DNA from: an uncultured Porphyromonadaceae bacterium
GTDB taxonomy: Bacteria; Bacteroidota; Bacteroidia; Bacteroidales; Muribaculaceae
DNA: 10,002 nt
Reading direction: 5' to 3'
Assembly: GCA_900555165.1 (NCBI GenBank)
Contig: USKE01000055.1
Coordinates: 1 to 10,002, forward strand
Shown here: piece after piece, positions 1 to 7,598 of the stretch
Layout: the number at the start of each line of letters is the position of its first letter
Position numbering within the stretch: position 1 is the stretch's first letter
Notes under the pieces: generated by a model
Told to the model about the DNA's origin: nothing
Database searches by the model: none
The model's input: the letters and a program-made list of their open reading frames with translations, nothing else
Position numbers and translations under genes: made by a program

Positions 1-2
1 CC

Positions 3-767
3 GACGACGACTCGTATGTCAGCTATCTCGAAGGGTGCACCGCCCCGATGCGCGACGAGAACCAGCTGCACGCCGCCATCGTGGAGATTGTGGTCGAGAA
101 CCGCGCCGAGGTGAAGTACTCGACCGTGCAGAACTGGTATGCCGGCGACGCGCAGGGGCGCGGCGGCGTCTACAACCTGGTGACGAAACGCGGCCTGTGC
201 CGCGGCGTCGACTCGAAACTGTCGTGGACACAGGTCGAGACCGGTTCGGCCATCACCTGGAAATATCCCTCGTGCGTGCTTGCGGGACGCGGCGCCACCG
301 GCGAGTTCTATTCTGTGGCCGTGACGCGCAACTATCAGCAGGCCGACACCGGCACGAAGATGATACACCTGGCGCCCGACACCCGCTCGACAATCGTGTC
401 GAAGGGTATCTCGGCCGGTCACAGCGAGAACTCATACCGCGGCCTGGTGAAAGTGACACCCGCGGCCGACGGCGCCCGCAACTACACACAGTGTGATTCG
501 CTGTTGCTCGGTTCGGAGTGCGGGGCGCATACCTTCCCCTACATCGACGTGATGAACCCCACCGCCGTCGTGGAGCACGAGGCCACCACGTCGAAAATCT
601 CCGAGGATCAGCTGTTCTACTGCAACCAGCGCGGCATCCCCACCGAAGACGCCGTGGGGCTGATCGTGAACGGCTATGCCAAAGAGGTGATGAACAAACT
701 GCCGATGGAGTTCGCCGTCGAGGCCCAGCGCCTGCTGGCCGTGACCCTCGAGGGCTCGGTAGGTTGA
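3..767 (+). CDS. sufB: Fe-S cluster assembly scaffold protein SufB (C-terminal part)
   Basis: SufB is the central scaffold of the SufBCD complex, on which nascent iron-sulfur clusters are built in the cytoplasm. The reading frame is open from the left edge, so the start lies outside the window; 254 residues are visible of a family length near 480. The visible part aligns from memory almost throughout with E. coli SufB, including [16 protein letters not shown] at the edge, [35 protein letters not shown] and the end [18 protein letters not shown]. The cysteine at 492-494 lies the same distance from the C-terminus as E. coli Cys405, which receives sulfur from SufE, and the glutamate at 579-581 corresponds to Glu434. 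Both functional residues are therefore kept. The gene is followed after 27 bases by sufC, as the start of a sufBCDS operon. Its promoter is not in the window. Confidence 0.97.
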   Translation, partial: DDDSYVSYLEGCTAPMRDENQLHAAIVEIVVENRAEVKYSTVQNWYAGDAQGRGGVYNLVTKRGLCRGVDSKLSWTQVETGSAITWKYPSCVLAGRGATGEFYSVAVTRNYQQADTGTKMIHLAPDTRSTIVSKGISAGHSENSYRGLVKVTPAADGARNYTQCDSLLLGSECGAHTFPYIDVMNPTAVVEHEATTSKISEDQLFYCNQRGIPTEDAVGLIVNGYAKEVMNKLPMEFAVEAQRLLAVTLEGSVG

Positions 768-794
768 ATGTCTTAATTGAAAAATATCCAGACC

Positions 795-1553
795 ATGGAC
801 AACATATTACTGAAAGTGAGCGGCCTCAGGGCCAAGGTTGAGGAGAAGGAAATACTCCGCGGCATCGACCTGGAGATACGTCCCGGCGAGGTACACGCCA
901 TCATGGGCCCCAACGGTTCGGGCAAATCCACCCTCTCGGGTGTGCTTGCCGGCAACCCGGCCTATACGGTCACCGGCGGTTCGGCCATGTTCCACGGCAT
1001 CGACCTGCTGGCGCTGTCGCCCGAGGCGCGCAGTCACGAGGGGCTGTTCCTCTCGTTCCAGTATCCGGTGGAGATTCCCGGCGTGTCGATGACCAACTTC
1101 ATGCGTGCCGCCGTGAACGCCAAACGCAAGTATTTCGGCGAGCCTCCCATGCCCGCGGCCGAATTCCTCAGGCTGATGAAACAGAAACGCGAGGTGGTCG
1201 AGCTTGACAGCAAGCTTGCGTCGCGCTCGGTAAACGAAGGTTTCTCAGGTGGCGAGAAAAAGCGCAATGAGATATTCCAGATGGCCGTGCTCGAACCGCG
1301 CCTGGCCATCCTCGACGAGACCGACTCGGGTCTCGACATCGACGCGCTGCGCATCGTCTCGGCCGGCGTGAACAAGCTCAAGACTCCCGAAAACGCCACC
1401 ATCGTCATAACCCACTACCAGCGTCTGCTCGACTATATCAAGCCCGACTTCGTGCATGTGCTCTACAAGGGGCGCATCGTGCGCACCGGCGGTCCGGAGC
1501 TGGCCCTCGAGCTTGAGGAACGCGGTTACGACTGGATCAAGGAAAACGACTGA
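795..1553 (+). CDS. sufC: Fe-S cluster assembly ATPase SufC
   Basis: SufC is the ABC-type ATPase that binds SufB and SufD and drives the shape change needed for cluster assembly. It is soluble and not a transporter subunit. The 252-residue product has the usual family length. Walker A GPNGSGKST is at residues 38-46, the Q-loop glutamine at 89, the signature FSGGEKKRNEI from 150, Walker B LAILDE at 170-175 followed by TDSGLDIDAL (typical of SufC), and the H-loop histidine in ITHYQR at 207. The frame also allows a TTG start at 777. The ATG at 795 is preferred because MDNILLKV is where SufC proteins normally begin and the extra six residues look random. No Shine-Dalgarno sequence is visible, as is common in Bacteroidota. 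sufD follows after 5 bases, so the two are surely co-transcribed. Confidence 0.97.
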   Translation: MDNILLKVSGLRAKVEEKEILRGIDLEIRPGEVHAIMGPNGSGKSTLSGVLAGNPAYTVTGGSAMFHGIDLLALSPEARSHEGLFLSFQYPVEIPGVSMTNFMRAAVNAKRKYFGEPPMPAAEFLRLMKQKREVVELDSKLASRSVNEGFSGGEKKRNEIFQMAVLEPRLAILDETDSGLDIDALRIVSAGVNKLKTPENATIVITHYQRLLDYIKPDFVHVLYKGRIVRTGGPELALELEERGYDWIKEND

Positions 1554-1558
1554 ACGCC

Positions 1559-2938
1559 ATGGCACACAATCCGCTCACACAATATCTTGACCTCTACGAG
1601 GCCGAGGCCGCGGCGATAGCCGGCGACACCCCCGGTGTGCTCGACCTGCCCCGCGCCGCCGCGCTCGCCGCGCTCAAAAAGGCCGGACGGCTCCCCGAGA
1701 AATCCGACCCCGGGTTCGAGAAGACCTCGGTGGCGGCGATGTTCGCACCCGATTTCGGCGTCAACACACGCCGCATGGCGTTACGCGCTGATGTGGCCGC
1801 GTCGTTCCGTTGCGGCGTGCCCAACCTTTCCACGCTCATGGCCTTTGTGGTCAACGACCGGTTCATCCCGTCGGCCACGCTGGCCAAGAACCTCCCTGAG
1901 GGGGTGACGGTGTGCCCGCTCGCCGAGGCCGCGGTGAAATATCCCGGCACTGTCGGGCGCTATTACGGCTCGGTGGCCGATACCGCGCTACCCGGAGTGG
2001 CGCTCAACACCCTTTTCGTGCAGGACGGCGTGTTTATCCACGTGCCCCGCGGTGTCAAAGTGCCGCGCCCGATACAGATAGTCAACATATTTTCGACCGA
2101 TTTCCCCCTGATGGCTCCGCGCCGCGTACTGCTCGTGGCCGAGGAGGGTGCCGAGGTTTCGGTGCTGAAATGCGACCATACACAGCGCGCCGGGGTGGAA
2201 TACATGTCGTCTGAGGTGGTTGAGATCATCGCCGGCGAGGGTGCCCGCGTGGGATGGTACGACCTTGAGGAGTCGACCGCCCAGACCGCCCGTTACTGCC
2301 AGGTGTTCGTGCGCCAGGAGCGCGACAGCCACGTCGACATCTGCGAGGCCACACTGGCCAACGGCACCACCCGCAACGAACTGCGCGTGCTTGCCGCCGG
2401 CGAGAATACGCAGACACACATCTACGGCATGACGATAGCCTCGCAGGAGCGCCATGTCGACAATTTCTCGACCATCACCCATGCCGCCGACCGCGGCCGG
2501 TCTGACCAGACATTCCGCTACATCGTGCTCGACCTCGCCTCGGGCGCCTTCGAGGGGAGCATCGAGGTGTGCCACGGCGCCCGCTACTGCGAGGCGTTCC
2601 AGAGCAACCGCAACCTGTTGGGGTCGGTCGGGGCGAAGATGCACACCAAGCCGCAGCTGCTGATATACAACGATGACGTCAAGTGCTCGCACGGCGCCAC
2701 CACCGGTCAGCTTGACTCGCGCGCGCTGTTCTACATGCGCTCGCGCGGAATCCCCGAAGACGAGGCACGTCACATGCTCATGCAGGCGTTCATGGCCCCC
2801 GTGGTACAGTCGATTCCGCTTGAGCCGCTGCGCGACCGCCTGTCGCATCTGATTGACATACGCCTGTCGGGCAACGCCGCATCGTGCGCCGACTGCGGCA
2901 TCTGTGCCGACGGCCGGGAGGACGACGAAAACAAATAA
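1559..2938 (+). CDS. sufD: Fe-S cluster assembly protein SufD
   Basis: SufD is the partner of SufB in the SufBC2D scaffold and is thought to help bring iron in. The 459-residue product has a helical N-terminal part (about 1-90) and a long beta-helix core with FVQDGVFIHVPRGVKVPRPI (about 154-173). The C-terminal region contains DDVKCSHGATTGQLDSRALF (372 onward), with Cys376 and His378 at the positions of the functional C358/H360 pair of E. coli SufD. RSRGIPEDEAR and a helical end follow. It is somewhat longer than E. coli SufD (423). Part of the excess is a tail after residue 436 carrying Cys443, Cys446 and Cys449 as CADCGIC, then an acidic, hydrophilic end. This tail is absent from E. coli SufD and could bind metal. 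The gene starts 5 bases after sufC and ends 23 bases before sufS. Confidence 0.96.
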   Translation: MAHNPLTQYLDLYEAEAAAIAGDTPGVLDLPRAAALAALKKAGRLPEKSDPGFEKTSVAAMFAPDFGVNTRRMALRADVAASFRCGVPNLSTLMAFVVNDRFIPSATLAKNLPEGVTVCPLAEAAVKYPGTVGRYYGSVADTALPGVALNTLFVQDGVFIHVPRGVKVPRPIQIVNIFSTDFPLMAPRRVLLVAEEGAEVSVLKCDHTQRAGVEYMSSEVVEIIAGEGARVGWYDLEESTAQTARYCQVFVRQERDSHVDICEATLANGTTRNELRVLAAGENTQTHIYGMTIASQERHVDNFSTITHAADRGRSDQTFRYIVLDLASGAFEGSIEVCHGARYCEAFQSNRNLLGSVGAKMHTKPQLLIYNDDVKCSHGATTGQLDSRALFYMRSRGIPEDEARHMLMQAFMAPVVQSIPLEPLRDRLSHLIDIRLSGNAASCADCGICADGREDDENK

Positions 2939-2961
2939 CGCATCAGGTAACACATCAGGCC

Positions 2962-4170
2962 ATGAGACGCGAGGATTTTCCAATACTCGGGCGCGAGATC
3001 AACGGACGCCCCCTGATTTACTTCGACAACGCCGCCACGTCGCAGACGCCGCGCCAGGTCGTCGAGGTGATTGACCGCATGTATTTCACCCACAAGGCCA
3101 ACGTGCACCGCGGCACATTCGCCATAGCCCGCGAGTCGACAGAACTGCTCGAGGCCACGCGCCGCGAGACGGCGCGCTACCTCAACGCCCGCTCTGAGCG
3201 CGAGATCGTGTTTACCCGCGGCACTACAGAGGCAATCAACCTTGTGGCGGCGTCATACGGCGGCGAGTTCCTGAAACCGGGCGACCATATCATCCTCACC
3301 GTCATGGAGCACCACGCCAACATCGTGCCCTGGCAGCTGCTGCAGAGGCGTGTGCCTGTGGTGATCGATGTGGTGCCGATACTGCCCGACGGCTCGCTTG
3401 ACATGGATGCCTACCGCGGCATGTTCACCGACCGCACGCGCCTGGTGTCGTTCTGCCATATCTCGAATGTGCTGGGCACCGTGAACCCCGTGGCCGAGAT
3501 GACGCGCATAGCCCATGAGCATGGCGCCGTGGCGCTCGTCGACGGCGCGCAGGCCACGCCGCACGAGGCCGTTGACGTGCAGGCGCTCGGTGCCGACTTC
3601 TATGTGTTTTCATCGCACAAGATGTACGGCCCCACCGGCGTGGGCGTGCTTTACGGCCGCGAGGAACTGCTTGAGAAGATGCCCCCCTATCAGGGTGGAG
3701 GCGAAATGATCGACCATGTGTCGTTCAAGGGCACGACCTTCGCGCCCCCTCCGCTGAAATTCGAGGCCGGAACACCCGATTTTGTCGGCATAGCGGCTTT
3801 CGCCGAGGCCCTGCGCTATATCGGCCGGGTAGGTATTGACCGCATCAAGGCCCGCGAGCAGCAGTTGCTCGACCGCGCCGTACCCCTGATGGCCGAAGTG
3901 CCGGGGATGAGGCTGATCGGCACCGCGCCGGGCAAATGCGCCCTGGTATCGTTCCTGCTGGGCGACTCGCACCCGTTCGACGTAGGCACACTCCTCGACC
4001 AGTTAGGTGTGGCGGTGCGCACGGGCCATCACTGCGCCGAGCCGCTGATGGAATGGCTCGGCATTCCCGGCACGGTGCGCGCCTCGTTCGCCTTCTACAA
4101 CACCGAAGATGAGGTGGACCGTTTCGCCGAGGCCCTGCACCGCGTGGCGAAAATGTTGCGGGTGGGCTGA
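2962..4170 (+). CDS. sufS: Cysteine desulfurase SufS
   Basis: SufS is a pyridoxal-phosphate enzyme that takes sulfur from L-cysteine, leaving alanine, and passes it as a persulfide to the SUF scaffold. The 402-residue product matches the group II (SufS/CsdA) family in length. Visible landmarks are YFDNAATSQTP near the N-terminus, MEHHAN (115-120, cofactor-stacking histidine), ALVDGAQATPH with Asp194, the cofactor lysine Lys220 in SSHKMYGPTGVG, and the catalytic cysteine Cys358 in RTGHHCAEPLMEWLGIPG. The frame extends upstream to 2884 into sufD. The ATG at 2962 is chosen because MRREDFPILGREINGRPLIY is the normal start of the family and the upstream residues are a shadow of the sufD tail. The gap to sufD holds a 7-base direct repeat (catcagg at 2941 and 2953). 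No sufE lies next to it. Confidence 0.97.
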   Translation: MRREDFPILGREINGRPLIYFDNAATSQTPRQVVEVIDRMYFTHKANVHRGTFAIARESTELLEATRRETARYLNARSEREIVFTRGTTEAINLVAASYGGEFLKPGDHIILTVMEHHANIVPWQLLQRRVPVVIDVVPILPDGSLDMDAYRGMFTDRTRLVSFCHISNVLGTVNPVAEMTRIAHEHGAVALVDGAQATPHEAVDVQALGADFYVFSSHKMYGPTGVGVLYGREELLEKMPPYQGGGEMIDHVSFKGTTFAPPPLKFEAGTPDFVGIAAFAEALRYIGRVGIDRIKAREQQLLDRAVPLMAEVPGMRLIGTAPGKCALVSFLLGDSHPFDVGTLLDQLGVAVRTGHHCAEPLMEWLGIPGTVRASFAFYNTEDEVDRFAEALHRVAKMLRVG

Positions 4171-4228
4171 AACCCGTTTCTTCCTCATGGCCGAATGAAA
4201 CCAAAATTCTCAAATAATTGACAAAAGT

Positions 4229-4260
4229 TTTGTAAAATTGCAGATTTGATTGTAAATTTG
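4229..4260 (+). promoter_or_regulatory. Bacteroidota-type sigma-ABfr promoter upstream of the DUF2007 gene
   Basis: An AT-rich island in an otherwise GC-rich window contains TTTG at 4229-4232 and TAAATTTG at 4253-4260, 20 bases apart. This matches the Bacteroides consensus TTTG at -33 and TAnnTTTG at -7 in both boxes and in spacing. Transcription would start near 4267, giving a leader of about 20 bases before the ATG at 4286. It marks the border between the suf operon and the next unit. Exact matches to both boxes make this the best-supported promoter here, though no start site was measured. Confidence 0.75.
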
Positions 4261-4285
4261 CTGACGATAATCAATCAATTCAGCT

Positions 4286-4519
4286 ATGGCAGACGACAGA
4301 AAGCATGACGCAGCGGGGTGGATTCTGCTCCGCTCATACAGCAACCTTCAGGAGGCCGAGATTGACCGCGGTCTGCTTGCCGACAACGGCATCCCCTGCG
4401 TGATTCAGAACGAGGCCATATCGTCGGTCTATCCAATGACCGATACCTGGGCGCCGCTGAACATGATGGTGCCGGCGGCGCTTGCCGACGAGGCGGCCGC
4501 CCTGCTCGGGGGGCGCTGA
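4286..4519 (+). CDS. DUF2007 family small protein
   Basis: This 77-residue protein resembles the DUF2007 family, sometimes labelled putative signal-transducing protein, whose biochemical role is not established. The features seen are WILLRSYSNLQEAEIDRGLL (about 11-30), the family's hallmark region around an element resembling the start of a ferredoxin-like fold, then ADNGIPCVIQNE and a C-terminal LNMMVPAALADEAAALL helix. There is no signal peptide or membrane segment, so it should be cytoplasmic. The ATG at 4286 sits about 20 bases after the predicted transcription start. The stop codon lies inside a G-run/C-run hairpin (4508-4525), and the transporter gene starts 61 bases on with no visible promoter, suggesting joint transcription. 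Family assignment is by memory of the sequence pattern. Confidence 0.82.
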   Translation: MADDRKHDAAGWILLRSYSNLQEAEIDRGLLADNGIPCVIQNEAISSVYPMTDTWAPLNMMVPAALADEAAALLGGR

Positions 4520-4555
4520 CCCCCCCCTGTCTGTCTGCCATCTGCAATCAATATG

Positions 4556-4570
4556 ACGCCGCAGAGGCGT
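4556..4570 (+). other. Small hairpin in the leader of the transporter gene
   Basis: A perfect 5-bp stem, ACGCC and GGCGT with a GCAGA loop, ends 10 bases before the transporter ATG at 4581. It could affect ribosome access, or be chance in GC-rich DNA. It also contains the alternative GTG start (4569) in its 3' arm, which makes that start less likely. The role is not supported beyond position. Confidence 0.3.
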
Positions 4571-4580
4571 GTTGCGCATT

Positions 4581-5921
4581 ATGGCACACAACAAGAAATT
4601 CAATACGCGGCTTGGTGTGATTGCCGCGACCGTGGGCTCGGCTGTGGGGCTGGGCAACATCTGGCGTTTCCCCTACGAGTGCGGACAGCATGGCGGCGGG
4701 GCTTTCCTGCTGGCATACATTGTGTTCGCCGTCGCAATCGGGATTCCGGTAATCTGCGCCGAGTTCGTCATCGGCCGTTCGACCGGCAAGAATGTGGCCG
4801 GGGCGTTCAAGGCTCTGCGCGCCGCGCCGCTGTGGCGCTCGGTGGGCTGGCTCGGCATAATCACGTCGTTTCTCATCATGGGTTTCTATTCGGTAGTGGC
4901 CGGCTGGTGCATGGACTATATCTGGCAGTCGCTGACCGGTTTCGGGGGCGTGGCCACCGAGGCTGCATTTCATGAGCGGTTCGACGAGTTCTCGTCTGAC
5001 GTATGGCGCCCGCTGGGCTGGACGGCGCTCTTCCTGGTGGCGAATTTCTGGGTCATCAGCCGCGGAGTGCAGAAAGGTATCGAGCGCATCTCGTCGGTGC
5101 TGATGCCGTTGCTGTTCATAATTCTGGCAGTGTTCTGTGTGTATGCCCTCACATTGCCTGCAGCTGCCGAAGGTCTTGAGTTCCTGCTTAAACCTGACTT
5201 CTCGCAGCTTACGCCCGACGTGTTGCTGAGCGCTCTGGGACAGGCGTTTTTCTCGCTGAGCGTGGGGATGGGCGTGCTCATCACATACGCCTCGTATTTC
5301 AACCGCCAGACTCCGCTGGTGCGCACCGCCACTGTGACCACCGCGCTCGACACGCTGGTGGCCGTGATGGCGGGCGTCATCATCTTCCCGGCATGTTTCT
5401 CGTTCGGCGAGGCGCCGGCGGCCGGCCCGCGTCTGGTGTTCGAGGTATTGCCCACGGTATTCATGTCGATGCCGCTGGGGCGGCTGTGGGGCGCGCTGTT
5501 CTTCATACTGCTTTTTGTGGCGTCGCTGACCTCAACGCTCTCGCTTACCGAGGTCACCGTGGCCTATTTCGAGGGTGAGCACAAGATGGGGCGCGGCAAG
5601 GCCACGGCCATCGATGCCGCCGGGGTAGGGGTGATGGCCGCGTTGTCGTCGCTGAGTTTCGGCCCCCTGGCGGGGATGACCGTCTGCGGCCTCACGTTCT
5701 TCAACCTGCTCGACTTCGTGTCGTCGAACATCCTGATGCCGCTCGGCGGCATGTTGCTGGCAGTGTATGCCGGGTGGGTGCTCGACCGCTCGATTATCCG
5801 TCACCAGCTTACGCCCGAGGGTGTCAGGCGCGTGCCGGCATACGTGCCGCTGGTGGTTTTCTCGCTGAAATACCTGGCTCCGGTGGCGATTCTGGCCATT
5901 TTTGTCACCGGTCTGCTGTGA
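4581..5921 (+). CDS. Neurotransmitter:sodium symporter (NSS/SNF) family transporter
   Basis: This is a 446-residue inner-membrane transporter of the LeuT-type NSS family, which imports amino acids or related compounds with sodium. The signature GSAVGLGNIWRFPY lies at 19-32 in TM1, where the broken helix binds substrate and sodium, followed by GGGAFLLAY in TM2. QAFFSLSVGMGVLITYASYF (221-240) is the broken TM6, and ASLTSTLSLTEV (about 314-325) in TM8 supplies sodium-site hydroxyls. About 11 membrane segments can be drawn, consistent with the 11-TM bacterial subgroup (such as Tyt1) rather than the 12-TM LeuT. The substrate cannot be told from sequence. The frame permits a GTG start at 4569, but MAHNKKFNTRLGV at 4581 fits the family better. 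It is probably co-transcribed with the DUF2007 gene upstream. Confidence 0.95.
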   Translation: MAHNKKFNTRLGVIAATVGSAVGLGNIWRFPYECGQHGGGAFLLAYIVFAVAIGIPVICAEFVIGRSTGKNVAGAFKALRAAPLWRSVGWLGIITSFLIMGFYSVVAGWCMDYIWQSLTGFGGVATEAAFHERFDEFSSDVWRPLGWTALFLVANFWVISRGVQKGIERISSVLMPLLFIILAVFCVYALTLPAAAEGLEFLLKPDFSQLTPDVLLSALGQAFFSLSVGMGVLITYASYFNRQTPLVRTATVTTALDTLVAVMAGVIIFPACFSFGEAPAAGPRLVFEVLPTVFMSMPLGRLWGALFFILLFVASLTSTLSLTEVTVAYFEGEHKMGRGKATAIDAAGVGVMAALSSLSFGPLAGMTVCGLTFFNLLDFVSSNILMPLGGMLLAVYAGWVLDRSIIRHQLTPEGVRRVPAYVPLVVFSLKYLAPVAILAIFVTGLL

Positions 5922-5947
5922 CCTGCCGCAAACAGTTGCCCGCAGGT
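5921..5947 (+). terminator. Possible terminator hairpin after the transporter gene
   Basis: Beginning on the last base of the transporter stop codon is a nested hairpin. An outer stem ACCTGC/GCAGGT (5921-5926 with 5942-5947) encloses an inner stem GCAA/TTGC (5928-5931 with 5936-5939) around an ACAG loop, with a small unequal bulge between them. Its place directly after the stop and before the next promoter suits a transcription end. There is no U-run after it, so a classical intrinsic terminator is not proved; it may instead be a 3'-end stabilising structure. Confidence 0.35.
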
Positions 5948-5971
5948 GGGGAAAGTATGCGAAAAAATGTG

Positions 5972-5979
5972 TAACTTTG
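5972..5979 (+). promoter_or_regulatory. Probable -7 element of the promoter for the leucine-rich-repeat gene
   Basis: TAACTTTG matches the Bacteroidota -7 consensus TAnnTTTG exactly. No TTTG is present about 20 bases upstream (that stretch is GC-rich), so only one of the two boxes is supported. Transcription from here would start near 5986 and give a leader of about 108 bases before the ATG at 6094. The leader includes a weak hairpin at 5989-6003 and an AT-rich patch around 6024-6034, but no recognisable riboswitch. Confidence 0.5.
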
Positions 5980-6093
5980 TAGCGTGTCGTGTCTTCGCGG
6001 CACAATATTCAGGCTGTTTGTGAGTTATATAATTGGCTCACCATGCCTCTGTGTTAACGTGTCGGCACGGCACACCAACCATCGCCACAAATC

Positions 6094-7548
6094 ATGAAAA
6101 TTTCGCATACGATACTGACATGTGCGGCCTGTATCGCACTCTCTTCGGCCGAAGCTTTCGGCCTCGATGTCGCCAACACAATGCCCGGCGCCCTCAAAAG
6201 CAACGTGGGCGACCAGGCGGCCACCGTCACCACGCTTAAGGTAACCGGTTCCGTTAATGCCGTCGATTTCGAGTTCATCTGCCATGACATGCCGGCACTG
6301 CGTACGCTCGATCTCTCGGGTGCCACGGTGACCGTCTACAAGGGCGCGAAACTGCTCAGCGGCCGTTTCGAGTCGGCCGAGCATGTGTTGCCCGAGTTCG
6401 CGCTCATAGGTTCGGGAGTGACTTCGGTGACTCTTCCGGCCACCCTCACGGCCATCGGCGACGGTGCGTTTTCGGCCTCGAAGGTCACAAGCGTCACCAT
6501 CCCCGCCACGGTGACCTCGATCGGCGAGTCGGCGTTTTCCGACTGCGCCGCGCTGACCTCGATCACGATTCCGGCATCGGTGACCTCGATAGGCGAGGGG
6601 GCGTTCAAGAAATGCACTGCTCTGACATCCGCCGCCGTTAATGGCGCTGTCACCGAGATTCCGGCGAATGCGTTCGCCGGATGTTCGGCTCTCGCCACCG
6701 TCACGGTGCCTTCGTCGCTCAAGACCATCGGCGAGCACGCTTTTGCGCAGACCGGCCTTACCGCCATCGACCTTACGGGCTGCACCTCGCTTGCCACAGT
6801 GGGCAAATGGGCTTTTGCCGGATGCGATAAACTCAAGAACGTGATCATGCCCGCCTCGGTGCCCGCACTGTCAGAGGGCGCGTTCTTCCACAACACGTCG
6901 CTTGAGTCAGGCCTGGGTGCCATGCAGGGCAGCAATGCCACCATGCCCGACTATGCCTATGCCGGCAACGAAAAAATGACCGCCGACGGTTTCGGCGACA
7001 CCTCGGTGTCGACCATCGGAAACTATGCCATGCAGGGCATGTCGGGTGTGTCGGAGATAACCCTTCCCGCCACCCTCGAAAGCCTTGGCGACCATGCCAT
7101 GGCCAATATGAGCGGTCTCACCAAGATTAAGGCCGACGGGCTGTCAGCTGTTCCCGCCGTAGGCCGGGATGTATGGGACGGCGTGGCGCGAGGTGACGTT
7201 GAACTCGGCGTGCACGAAAATATGGCCGACGCATTCCGCAATGCCGACCAGTGGCGTGACTTCGCCGTGAAGATCATCACCACCGGTATCGACGAGGTTG
7301 GCGCCGATGATGCCACCGCCTCGGGCGTCAAGGGGCGTTTCTCGGGTCACGAGCTGATAGTCAGCTCGCTGTCGGCCGACATCACCGGCATCCAGCTTTA
7401 CGACGTGGCCGGCCGCATGTACATCCTTCCCGCCAAGTCACCCGCCACCCTGCTGACGTTCGACGCCTCGGCCATCGACGACGGCATCTATGTGGTGCGC
7501 GTGATGCTTGCCGACGGCACCGCCTCGGCCCTCAAACTCCGTAAATAA
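6094..7548 (+). CDS. Secreted BspA-like leucine-rich-repeat protein with a T9SS-type C-terminal tail
   Basis: This 484-residue protein is predicted to leave the cytoplasm: residues 1-23 form a signal peptide with a hydrophobic stretch ILTCAACIALSS and a likely cut after AEAFG. A lead-in of the kind seen in Bacteroidales surface proteins (LKVTGSVNAVDFEFI, LRTLDLSGATV) comes next. About nine BspA/TpLRR-type (LRR_5) repeats then run over roughly 109-355, with the pattern LTSITIPASVTSIGEGAF. The middle repeats (about 259-315) are irregular and methionine-rich. After a VHENMADAFRNADQWRDF cap, the last 75 residues, including ITGIQLYDVAGRMY and DDGIYVVRVMLADG, resemble the Por secretion (type IX) C-terminal sorting domain. 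Known relatives act at the cell surface in adhesion or host contact; the ligand here is unknown. It appears to be a single-gene unit with its own promoter. Confidence 0.9.
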   Translation: MKISHTILTCAACIALSSAEAFGLDVANTMPGALKSNVGDQAATVTTLKVTGSVNAVDFEFICHDMPALRTLDLSGATVTVYKGAKLLSGRFESAEHVLPEFALIGSGVTSVTLPATLTAIGDGAFSASKVTSVTIPATVTSIGESAFSDCAALTSITIPASVTSIGEGAFKKCTALTSAAVNGAVTEIPANAFAGCSALATVTVPSSLKTIGEHAFAQTGLTAIDLTGCTSLATVGKWAFAGCDKLKNVIMPASVPALSEGAFFHNTSLESGLGAMQGSNATMPDYAYAGNEKMTADGFGDTSVSTIGNYAMQGMSGVSEITLPATLESLGDHAMANMSGLTKIKADGLSAVPAVGRDVWDGVARGDVELGVHENMADAFRNADQWRDFAVKIITTGIDEVGADDATASGVKGRFSGHELIVSSLSADITGIQLYDVAGRMYILPAKSPATLLTFDASAIDDGIYVVRVMLADGTASALKLRK

Positions 7549-7555
7549 CCGATAA

Positions 7556-7590
7556 GATACCTTTTCAGGATACCTTCTTTCAACGATACC
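7556..7590 (+). repeat. Three GATACC direct repeats before speA
   Basis: The 50-base gap between the leucine-rich-repeat gene and speA contains GATACC at 7556-7561, 7569-7574 and 7585-7590, with start-to-start spacings of 13 and 16 bases. TACCTTTT at 7558-7565 is one base off the -7 consensus but lacks a matching -33 box, so a promoter is not claimed. The repeats might be an operator or a chance cluster; the spacing is not helical. Confidence 0.3.
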
Positions 7591-7598
7591 GCAAGAAA

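Noticed and set aside
777..794. TTG start for sufC giving six extra residues
   Set aside because: The family normally begins at the ATG at 795, and the extra residues show no conservation pattern.
2884..2961. Upstream extension of sufS overlapping the end of sufD
   Set aside because: The extension is an arginine-rich shadow of the sufD tail; SufS proteins start at the MRREDFPIL-like position at 2962.
1988..2983. 331-residue open frame on the minus strand opposite sufD
   Set aside because: sufD is unmistakable on the plus strand. Long antisense frames are expected at this GC content, and the translation matches no family I recognise.
4169..4180. Hairpin GAAA-CCCG-TTTC after sufS as a terminator
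   Set aside because: The stem is only four weak pairs and no T-run follows.
4508..4525. G-run/C-run hairpin over the DUF2007 stop codon as an intrinsic terminator
   Set aside because: The 6-bp GGGGGG/CCCCCC pairing is real, but no U-run follows and the next gene seems to need read-through transcription.
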